Part shown: positions 57,416-64,000 of the stretch, piece by piece
Numbering within the stretch: the first letter of the stretch is position 1
Layout of the letters: every line of letters starts with the position of its first letter
Assembly (NCBI RefSeq): GCF_018860805.1
Contig: NZ_JAHKQR010000011.1
Coordinates: forward strand, 1,483,219-1,547,218
Length of the DNA stretch: 64,000 nucleotides
Reading direction: 5' to 3'
Origin: Aestuariibacter sp. A3R04
GTDB lineage: Bacteria; Pseudomonadota; Gammaproteobacteria; Enterobacterales; Alteromonadaceae
Program-made: the position numbers and the translations under genes
Notes under the pieces: generated by a model
The model's input: only the letters and a program-made list of their open reading frames with translations
Databases searched by the model: none
Told to the model about the DNA's origin: nothing

Positions 57416-58036
57416 ATGATTATTACTCAAAAAAACATGAGTCAGCTTAGCTGGGAAAAAATGGATAACCTGCTGCCAGCCATTGTACAGGATGCTGTTT
57501 CAGGAAAGGTACTCATGCAGGGCTACATGAACCAGGACGCGCTCTCTACCACACTTACAGATAAAAGAGTGACGTTTTTTAGTCGTTCAAAACAACGTTT
57601 GTGGCAAAAGGGGGAAGAATCTGGCAACACCCTCAACCTAGTGGAAGTAAGCAGTGACTGTGACCATGACTCACTGCTAGTGCTTGCACGCCCCAAAGGC
57701 CCAACCTGTCATACAGGTGCTGAGAGTTGCTGGTTTGATAACGGCGTACCCGCTTACACCTTTTTAGCCGATTTGGAACGGGTGTTGGCTGATCGCAAGT
57801 TTGCCGATCCAGACTCCAGTTATACAGCTTCGCTCTACAGCAAGGGCATTAAGCGCATTGCGCAAAAAGTGGGTGAGGAAGGTGTTGAAACCGCGCTTGC
57901 TGCCACAGTTCAGGATAAAGAAGAGCTTAAAAACGAAGCGGCAGACTTACTTTATCACCTTACCGTGCTGCTACAAGCCAGCGATATGTCGCTGAAAGAT
58001 GTTATCGCTGTACTGCAAGGCCGTCATCAAAAGTAA
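57416..58036 (+). CDS. hisI: Bifunctional PR-AMP cyclohydrolase / PR-ATP pyrophosphatase
   Basis: Steps 2 and 3 of the pathway in one protein. The cyclohydrolase part (about 1-115) has the zinc/magnesium residues in [11 protein letters not shown] and [12 protein letters not shown]. The pyrophosphatase part (about 115-206) is the MazG-like [20 protein letters not shown] and [14 protein letters not shown]. Last gene of the operon; its 3' end overlaps a convergent gene by 35 bases. An ATG at 57437 is an alternative start. Confidence 0.95.
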   Translation: MIITQKNMSQLSWEKMDNLLPAIVQDAVSGKVLMQGYMNQDALSTTLTDKRVTFFSRSKQRLWQKGEESGNTLNLVEVSSDCDHDSLLVLARPKGPTCHTGAESCWFDNGVPAYTFLADLERVLADRKFADPDSSYTASLYSKGIKRIAQKVGEEGVETALAATVQDKEELKNEAADLLYHLTVLLQASDMSLKDVIAVLQGRHQK

Positions 58037-58748
58037 CGGCCATACCCAGCTGTTGTGCGGCGCTTTTTAAGCGCGTCACAACAGCACTGTCCAGCGCTTC
58101 ATTTCCAGCCAAATACCCCGTTACTGATAACTCCGGTATAGGTGCCACTACTTCAATTAAATCCGGGTCAGCATTCATAATTTTTGCTGTATGAGAAATA
58201 AGTGCGGGATCTTCAATGATATAATCCACCACATCCCGTAGCAAGTAATTCCACGAACACTGAATATCGGCACACACAAGTAGCTCTTTTCCTTCTCGTA
58301 AGCCCTTGTTTATCAACCAATGATAAGCAATGTCATCTCGTTGTACAGCGAAAGTTTTTCCCTGAAATACAGACTCAATAGTAGGTAAATTCTCCACATT
58401 TTGATCTTTTTTCCCCACCACGGCAAGCTCAAACTCCGCTACCTCTGCAATCCAGTGGAAGTTGTTTTTTCGCTCAGGCGTAACGGCCATAGAAAAAATC
58501 AGGGTATGACTACTATCTAGCACCATTTTATAGGCACGGGCCCAAGGATAAATTTGTATGTCAGCTTTTACACCTGCTAAATCCAACAGTGTTTTTACTT
58601 TCTTGGTAACCGAGCCCGTAACGTTCCCTGTACTGTCTAGGAAGTGATAAGGAGGAGACGATTCAGTAACAACTGTGAGCCTTATATCACTCACTGCGGC
58701 AAACGGAAACAATAGAAAAAAGAAAAATGTGCTGATAACTACACGCAT
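58002..58748 (-). CDS. Periplasmic solute-binding protein, family 3-like
   Basis: A 248-residue exported protein with signal peptide (about 1-20) and an amino-acid ABC transporter type binding-protein fold: [30 protein letters not shown] and [18 protein letters not shown]. No ABC permease or ATPase genes adjoin, so it belongs to the orphan group common in Alteromonadales; the ligand is unknown. The start at 58748 is an ATG with no clear ribosome site. It is convergent with hisI, overlapping 35 nt. Confidence 0.85.
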   Translation of the reverse strand: MRVVISTFFFFLLFPFAAVSDIRLTVVTESSPPYHFLDSTGNVTGSVTKKVKTLLDLAGVKADIQIYPWARAYKMVLDSSHTLIFSMAVTPERKNNFHWIAEVAEFELAVVGKKDQNVENLPTIESVFQGKTFAVQRDDIAYHWLINKGLREGKELLVCADIQCSWNYLLRDVVDYIIEDPALISHTAKIMNADPDLIEVVAPIPELSVTGYLAGNEALDSAVVTRLKSAAQQLGMAVTFDDGLAVQR

Positions 58749-58932
58749 ACAAACACGCAAAAAGATTATTTTTCATACACTATCATCCTTTGTTACCTAG
58801 CTAAACCTATATCGTTGTAATTTGTTACATTTACCTGGGAATTTGTTCGCCAAGCGTGGCTCAAAAGATTAAGACACAATCTAAAACGCTAATAGACCCT
58901 CACCGTTTATCTCAAACAAGGAGCAATACACA

Positions 58933-59577
58933 ATGACACCCATTAAGTCGAAACAGTCCTGGTGGAAGGAGAATAAAGGTTTTTTACTCTTTGTAGGATT
59001 GATGTTATTTGTTCGGGCTGGCGTCGCAGACTGGTACTATGTGCCGACCGGTTCAATGGAGCCAAGCATCGAAGTAGGTGACCGCATCCTGGTAAATAAA
59101 ATTGCTTACGATATTAAGGTTCCCTTTAGCAATATTACCCTAACCTCCCACTCAGCGGTTGAACGGGGTGATATAGTCGTATTTAATAGTGAAGCTGCAC
59201 AAGAGCGCTTGATAAAACGGGTGATTGGCGTGGCCGGCGACCGCGTAGCATTGATAAATAACAGGTTGATAATTAACGGAGCATCCCTATCTTATCGACG
59301 TGAAAATGACAAACTGCTCGAAGAACTTCCAGCCTATTTGCATGAAATAAAACTTGCAGGCAACCCAACGCCTCTGTCTTCTTTTAGAGAGATTACCGTC
59401 CCTACAGGCCATTTACTGGTAATGGGGGACAACCGCAATAACAGTGCTGATTCACGTGTGTATGGCTTTGTACCAAAGGAAGAAATCATCGGCAAAGCTA
59501 CGTCTGTTCTGTATTCCCTGGACAACCAAAATTACTATTTGCCGAAACTACAGCGCACATTCCACACATTAATTTAA
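58933..59577 (+). CDS. Signal peptidase I, short paralogue
   Basis: Ser/Lys-dyad leader peptidase of 214 residues with a single N-terminal membrane helix (about 16-33). Ser41 in VPTGSMEPSI and Lys95 in RLIKRVIGVAGD are both present, as are GHLLVMGDNRNNSADSR and the VPKEEIIGKA end. E. coli LepB is about 324 residues with two helices and sits next to rnc, so this looks like a second, reduced copy. It is followed by the small heat-shock gene pair. Activity is likely; its special substrates are unknown. Confidence 0.87.
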   Translation: MTPIKSKQSWWKENKGFLLFVGLMLFVRAGVADWYYVPTGSMEPSIEVGDRILVNKIAYDIKVPFSNITLTSHSAVERGDIVVFNSEAAQERLIKRVIGVAGDRVALINNRLIINGASLSYRRENDKLLEELPAYLHEIKLAGNPTPLSSFREITVPTGHLLVMGDNRNNSADSRVYGFVPKEEIIGKATSVLYSLDNQNYYLPKLQRTFHTLI

Positions 59578-59594
59578 TTTTTTTTATTTTTTTA

Positions 59595-59622
59595 CTTGAA
59601 AACACTTTGAGCGAACTTATAT
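59595..59622 (+). promoter_or_regulatory. Possible heat-shock sigma (RpoH) promoter before the sHSP genes
   Basis: CTTGAAA, a perfect sigma-32 -35 box, followed 13 nt later by CTTATAT, a weaker match to the CCCCATAT -10 box. The transcript would begin near 59628, where the first thermometer hairpin starts. Confidence 0.45.
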
Positions 59623-59627
59623 TTGTA

Positions 59628-59720
59628 TTGTCGGCGCTTGATAGCAAGGCCGACAACACCGCCGCCGAATTGTCGGGGCACATTTTAAAACCATATTGCT
59701 TTATAGAAAGGATATGACTA
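59628..59720 (+). promoter_or_regulatory. ROSE-like RNA thermometer in the 5' UTR of sHSP gene 1
   Basis: The leader starts with a perfect hairpin TTGTCGGC/GCCGACAA (59628-59635 with 59649-59656). It ends with the ROSE-type hairpin at 59692-59716: CATATTGCT pairs with AGGATATG, occluding the Shine-Dalgarno AGGA. The TTGCT motif facing AGGA with an unpaired G is the diagnostic element of ROSE thermometers upstream of ibpA genes in enterics and rhizobia. Confidence 0.7.
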
Positions 59721-60181
59721 TGCGTACTATTGATCTATCTCCACTTTACCGTTCATTTATTGGCTCAGATCGCCTTGCTTCATTAATTGATGCGGCTTCC
59801 AGACCTGAAACTCAAACTTCGTATCCCCCTTACAACATCGAATTGTTGGGCGATGATAATTATCGCGTCACCATGGCCATAGCTGGTTTCACAGCCGACG
59901 ACATTGAAATTGTCGCGCAGGAAAATGCACTGACAGTAAGTGGGAAAAAGCCTGGCTCCGATGAAACAAATGAAAAGAAATTCCTACATAGAGGCATTTC
60001 TGAGCGCAACTTCGAGCGCAAGTTTCAGTTAGGAGACCACGTGAAGGTAACCGGTGCCGACGTAGAAAATGGCCTGCTTCACATTGATCTTGCCCGTGTG
60101 GTTCCCGAAGCGAAAAAACCGCGCAGAATTGCCATCGGTAACAAGGCTGTAAACAACAACGACGTTTCTGGCAACGAATAA
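59720..60181 (+). CDS. Small heat shock protein (Hsp20/IbpA family), first copy
   Basis: ATP-independent holdase chaperone of 153 residues. The N-terminus MRTIDLSPLYRSFIGSDRL matches IbpA-type proteins; the alpha-crystallin domain (about 37-130) has YRVTMAIAGFTADDIEI, FLHRGISERNFERKFQLGDH and GLLHIDLARVVPEAKKPR. The last 15 residues are rich in Asn. The start at 59720 is chosen because AGGA lies 7 nt before it; earlier ATG codons are too close to it. The second copy follows 99 bases later. Confidence 0.94.
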   Translation: MRTIDLSPLYRSFIGSDRLASLIDAASRPETQTSYPPYNIELLGDDNYRVTMAIAGFTADDIEIVAQENALTVSGKKPGSDETNEKKFLHRGISERNFERKFQLGDHVKVTGADVENGLLHIDLARVVPEAKKPRRIAIGNKAVNNNDVSGNE

Positions 60182-60252
60182 CTATTTTTCGCGGGTTTGT
60201 GCACCTCACAAACTCGTGTGTATCGCCGCCGTAACACGGGGCAACTTTTAAC

Positions 60253-60277
60253 CATATTGCTTAATTGAAAGGATATG
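60253..60277 (+). promoter_or_regulatory. ROSE-like RNA thermometer hairpin before sHSP gene 2
   Basis: CATATTGCT pairs with AGGATATG around TAATTGAA, hiding the Shine-Dalgarno sequence 4 nt before the ATG. Relative to copy 1 the loop changed while the paired arms are unchanged, which supports structural constraint. Confidence 0.7.
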
Positions 60278-60280
60278 ACT

Positions 60281-60724
60281 ATGCGTACTATTGATTTATC
60301 ACCCCTTTATCGTTCTTTTATTGGTTCTGACCGTTTGGCTTCCTTAATAGATAATGCAAGCCGCTTTGAAAGTCAGAGCGCATTTCCTCCTTACAACATT
60401 GAGTTACTTGAGGAAAACAAGTACCGAGTATCAATGGCTGTAGCGGGCTTTACAATTGACGACATCAATATCGAAGTACAGGAGAATACTCTCCGTGTCT
60501 CTGGCAGTAAACCAGAAGACAAAGACACAGAACGAAAATTTCTGCATAAGGGGATTTCAGAAAGAAACTTCGAACGCAAGTTCCAACTCGGAGACCATGT
60601 AAACGTAACAGGTGCGGATTTAGCCCATGGCCTGTTACATATTGATCTCGAGCGAATAGTGCCTGAAGCGAAAAAGCCAAAACGTATTGAAATTGGCAAA
60701 CCGGCCCTAGAAAATAAAGCATAA
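60281..60724 (+). CDS. Small heat shock protein (Hsp20/IbpA family), second copy
   Basis: A 147-residue paralogue of the preceding gene, sharing MRTIDLSPLYRSFIGSDRLA and the alpha-crystallin core FLHKGISERNFERKFQLGDH. It lacks the Asn-rich tail and ends in PALENKA. Differences are spread over the alpha-crystallin domain, so the duplication is not recent; E. coli IbpA/IbpB work as a functional pair with separate roles and this may be parallel. It has its own ROSE-like leader and a terminator directly downstream. Confidence 0.94.
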   Translation: MRTIDLSPLYRSFIGSDRLASLIDNASRFESQSAFPPYNIELLEENKYRVSMAVAGFTIDDINIEVQENTLRVSGSKPEDKDTERKFLHKGISERNFERKFQLGDHVNVTGADLAHGLLHIDLERIVPEAKKPKRIEIGKPALENKA

Positions 60725-60740
60725 GCGTTTTAAATTAGAT

Positions 60741-60772
60741 AAAAAAGCGGCACCGAACGTGCCGCTTTTTTT
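60741..60772. terminator. Bidirectional terminator (AAGCGGCA-type hairpin)
   Basis: AAAAAAGCGGCAC and GTGCCGCTTTTTT (13 bp) with a 5-nt loop between the convergent sHSP and DSD1 genes. It has A/T tails both sides and can serve both genes. Confidence 0.9.
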
Positions 60773-60780
60773 ATACAGTG

Positions 60781-61902
60781 TTACCATCCATCAGCGCTTT
60801 TCCAGGTTTCACTTACCGTGCAATTATCTTCGGTAACTTGATAATGTCGGAATTGCCCTGCAGTGGCGCAAGCGTGGTTGGGTAAAATACGCAGAAGGCT
60901 ACCGTAGGCAAACTTATCAGCAGGGATAGGTTTCCCCTCTTTATGACGAATAATACCGTGTTCCTGATTAGTCTGACTGACATACCAGCCATCCAACACA
61001 TTACCTTCCCTGTCAGCCACCAACCCGTAACCATGGAGGTTGTTGCCTTTATCCCTTGACAACGCCATCCAACCAGCATCGACAATTACCCTGTTTTTAT
61101 CATGCTGAAGCCCAATAACTGAGGTGAGTACCGTTAACGCAATATCCTGTCGCTGACACACGCCGAGATCAGCCATGACAAGGTCAAATGTAGCGTAGAC
61201 ACCGGCTCGGATTTCCGTTGCGCCAAAGTGCTCACACCCCGCCAGCGCGGTAGGAGTAGAGCCCACGGAAATAGTGTGACACTCGATACCCGCCTGCCCG
61301 AGAATCGCGGCTGCGGCCATCACGCCAGCGCATTCCTGTTTAGCCATCGAAACCCTGTCTGCGTTCTTAAAACAGCCATAAGATGCGCCCGCATGTGTCA
61401 TCACGCCTCGAAACACGATGTTGTTATCTGTGTTCAACTGTGTGACTATCTTCAGCAATTGTTCCGAATCCGCAGCAATTCCAGCCCGATGGTTGTCTAC
61501 ATCTATTTCAACCAATACGTTCAGTGGCCCGATAAACCGCCGTGAATGGGAAGTTAATGATTCAGCGGCCGCCAGACTGTCGATAATGACGGTGATGTCA
61601 ACACCCCGCTCCATGAGCCCGTTGACCGCTTCATATTTATTGGGGGTCAGACCTACCGCGTAAAGAATGTCCTTATACCCCGCCTCAGCAAAATACCTAG
61701 CTTCCGCCAGCGTAGAAACAGTAATGGGTGACGGCAATGGAGCGTAAAGCGCGGCCGCTTCCACACTTTTAAGTGTCTTAACGTGGGCTCTGAGTTTAAT
61801 ATTTTGCGCCTCACAGACAGTTTGGAGGCGTTTAGCATTGTGAGCTAATTTTGCTTTGTCTATGAGACAAGCCGGTGTAACTATGTGCGAAAAGTCAGAC
61901 AT
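60781..61902 (-). CDS. DSD1-family PLP enzyme (D-serine dehydratase / D-threonine aldolase-like)
   Basis: A 373-residue fold type III (alanine-racemase-like) enzyme. The PLP-binding Lys is in LRAHVKTLK (about residue 42); VEIDVDNHRAGI and VGSTPTALAG follow. The C-terminal LRILPNHACAT supplies the His and Cys zinc ligands seen in eukaryotic-type D-serine dehydratase and D-threonine aldolase. The substrate is probably a 3-hydroxy D-amino acid; which one is unresolved. It is followed by a MAPEG gene transcribed upstream of it, 3 nt apart. Confidence 0.88.
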   Translation of the reverse strand: MSDFSHIVTPACLIDKAKLAHNAKRLQTVCEAQNIKLRAHVKTLKSVEAAALYAPLPSPITVSTLAEARYFAEAGYKDILYAVGLTPNKYEAVNGLMERGVDITVIIDSLAAAESLTSHSRRFIGPLNVLVEIDVDNHRAGIAADSEQLLKIVTQLNTDNNIVFRGVMTHAGASYGCFKNADRVSMAKQECAGVMAAAAILGQAGIECHTISVGSTPTALAGCEHFGATEIRAGVYATFDLVMADLGVCQRQDIALTVLTSVIGLQHDKNRVIVDAGWMALSRDKGNNLHGYGLVADREGNVLDGWYVSQTNQEHGIIRHKEGKPIPADKFAYGSLLRILPNHACATAGQFRHYQVTEDNCTVSETWKSADGW

Positions 61903-61904
61903 AT

Positions 61905-62300
61905 TTAAATAATATAATGAATCATATACAGATTAGTAGCAGCGAGGAAAAGCATAGAAATAAAAGTCAACAACATGCCGACAAGTCGTTGCCAACTCTT
62001 TCCTTCGTGGTGTCGTAGTCCATAAGCGTGAAACACTCTGCCAAATAACAACGCACAAGCCCCTAAATGAAGAACCCATTGTTGCGGCCCCAAGCTCTCA
62101 AGACAGGCAAGTAAGATAAGCGTTATGGGCACGTATTCACTAAAATTTCCGTGTACGCGTATGGCTCTGGCCAGGTCGCTATTGCCGCCGTCCCCTACAC
62201 CAATGCGGGCACTTTTACGTACGCCAATGACAGAAAAAGACAGATATAAATAACACAACGCCAGTAAACTGGCATAAAATGCGGTAATAGGAAGGCTCAT
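61905..62300 (-). CDS. MAPEG family membrane protein
   Basis: A 131-residue protein with four membrane helices and the MAPEG core RAIRVHGNFSEYVPITLILLACLE (by position about 52-76; key residues Arg, His, Gly, Asn, Glu). GRVFHAYGLRHHEGKSW is typical of the YecN-like bacterial branch. Some members have glutathione transferase or peroxidase activity. The start at 62300 is used because it gives a first helix MSLPITAFYASLLAL; a longer start at 62345 is less likely. It is upstream of the DSD1 gene on the same strand and probably co-transcribed. Confidence 0.85.
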   Translation of the reverse strand: MSLPITAFYASLLALCYLYLSFSVIGVRKSARIGVGDGGNSDLARAIRVHGNFSEYVPITLILLACLESLGPQQWVLHLGACALLFGRVFHAYGLRHHEGKSWQRLVGMLLTFISMLFLAATNLYMIHYII

Positions 62301-62385
62301 AATAACGATGTCTTTGTAACTTATAAGTAAGGCGTATTCTTGCAAGGAATTGTCTGTCTAGCAAAGTGTTTTACGCCAAATATAC

Positions 62386-62412
62386 AAAAGGCCGCAAAGA
62401 GCGACCTTTTTA
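62386..62412 (-). terminator. Terminator of adk
   Basis: AAAAGGCCGC and GCGACCTTTT pair with one mismatch around a 5-nt loop, 26 nt after the adk stop codon, with T-rich flanks. Confidence 0.75.
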
Positions 62413-62437
62413 TATGACAATCAACAATGTAGGATGT

Positions 62438-63337
<900 letters not shown>

Positions 63338-63364
63338 AAAAACGGGCCATAAAGGCCCGTTTTT
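63338..63364 (-). terminator. Terminator of htpG
   Basis: AAAAACGGGCC and GGCCCGTTTTT (11 bp) with a 5-nt loop, 26 nt beyond the htpG stop codon. Confidence 0.88.
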
Positions 63365-63389
63365 AAACTTAAACTCTATGATATATGAC

Positions 63390-64000
63390 TTATTTTGCCA
63401 TACTCATAAGTAGATCGTTCAGATTTCGAACAAAAGTTGATGGGTCTTTCAAGCTGCCTTGCTCAGACAGTGCCGCCTGGTCGAATAATACTCCTACCCA
63501 TTGATTGAACAGGGTTTCGTCCTGCACGTCAGCCAGCTTCTTCACCAATTGATGCTCCGGATTCAGCTCGAAGTGATACTTAACCTCTGGGACGGTCTGA
63601 CCTGCCGCTTGCATGAGTTTCATCATTTGCGTAGTCATCCCATTTTCATCAGCAGTAATCACCGCAGGGGACTCCGTTAACTTGTGGGTAAACTTCACGT
63701 CAATGACCTTTTCACCCAACGCAGCTTTAGCACGCTCAAGTATGCCTTCAACTTCTTTCTCGGCTTCTTCCTGTGCTTTCTTGGTTTCTTCGTCATCCAT
63801 ATCGCCGAGGTCTACATCACCCTTAGCAATAGATTGGAAAGATTTTTCTTTGTATTCGGTGAGGTGCGACATCAACCACTCGTCAATGCGCTCGCCCATC
63901 AGCAGAACTTCAATCCCTTTTTTGCGGAATATCTCCAGGTGCGGACTTGTTTTCGCTGCCTGCAGACTGTCAGCAGTTACAAAGTAAATCTTGTCCTGCC
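63390..64000 (-). CDS. htpG: Chaperone protein HtpG (Hsp90), C-terminal part
   Basis: The frame stays open to the right edge and encodes the last 203 or so residues of bacterial Hsp90. The middle-domain end reads IYFVTADSLQAAKTSPHLEIF (given by position 63925-63995), then KGIEVLLMGERIDEWLMSHL. The C-terminal dimerisation domain carries VIDVKFTHKLTESPAVITAD and ends in NDLLMSMAK. The N-terminal ATPase domain lies outside the window. A shorter start inside (63899) is not a real start. Confidence 0.95.
   Translation of the reverse strand, partial: QDKIYFVTADSLQAAKTSPHLEIFRKKGIEVLLMGERIDEWLMSHLTEYKEKSFQSIAKGDVDLGDMDDEETKKAQEEAEKEVEGILERAKAALGEKVIDVKFTHKLTESPAVITADENGMTTQMMKLMQAAGQTVPEVKYHFELNPEHQLVKKLADVQDETLFNQWVGVLFDQAALSEQGSLKDPSTFVRNLNDLLMSMAK

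Overview
The window is a 64 kb chromosomal segment of a marine gammaproteobacterium, most likely an Alteromonadales member (Alteromonas-like family). The reasons are the long conserved gene strings shared with enterics and vibrios, moderate G+C, FlgO-family lipoproteins, and the protein styles of FimV, FadR, NhaB, YoaA and HisG. No rRNA, tRNA, CRISPR array, insertion sequence or prophage was seen. Almost every gene is intact; fimV (left) and htpG (right) run off the window edges.

Left part (1-12.9 kb): a fimV-asd-pdxB-fabB block on the minus strand, divergent mnmC, then three tandem FlgO-type lipoproteins lodged between mnmC and the yfcL / ATP-NAD kinase-like / epmC operon. In E. coli mnmC and yfcL-epmC lie close together, so the FlgO triplet looks like a lineage-specific addition. 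13-16.8 kb holds a thioesterase, a membrane-anchored retropepsin-like protease, a degenerate HD-GYP-like protein and a VOC protein.

Middle part (17-39 kb): fadR, then an accessory stretch (amidohydrolase lipoprotein, small lipoprotein, D-lactate dehydrogenase, LysR regulator) that separates fadR from nhaB-dsbB, its neighbours in E. coli. Next come ycgN-ycgM-lytic transglycosylase-ycgL-rnd-fadD-hydrolase-slp-tsaB-yoaA, close to the enteric order, and then an amylase and a TauE-type permease. FadR-like 17-bp sites lie upstream of fabB, fadR and fadD, so this window seems to hold a FadR circuit linking unsaturated fatty acid synthesis and fatty acid degradation.

Right part (39-64 kb): a TraB/GumN protein, a YSC84-type lipoprotein, a four-gene arsenic operon (arsR-arsC-arsH-acr3), and a planctomycete-type DUF1592 cytochrome / Tat-exported DUF1552 / ankyrin lipoprotein module of unknown function. 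These are followed by the complete attenuator-controlled his operon (hisL leader, then hisGDCBHAFI), a periplasmic binding protein, a signal peptidase I paralogue, two tandem small heat-shock genes each preceded by a ROSE-like RNA thermometer hairpin, a DSD1-type PLP enzyme, a MAPEG protein, adk and the 3' part of htpG.

The most interesting points are the DUF1592/DUF1552/ankyrin module, the duplicated thermometer-sHSP units, the FlgO lipoprotein triplet with a possible flagellar-sigma promoter, and the FadR sites. All functional statements rest on reading motifs and on remembered family knowledge; no database search was run.
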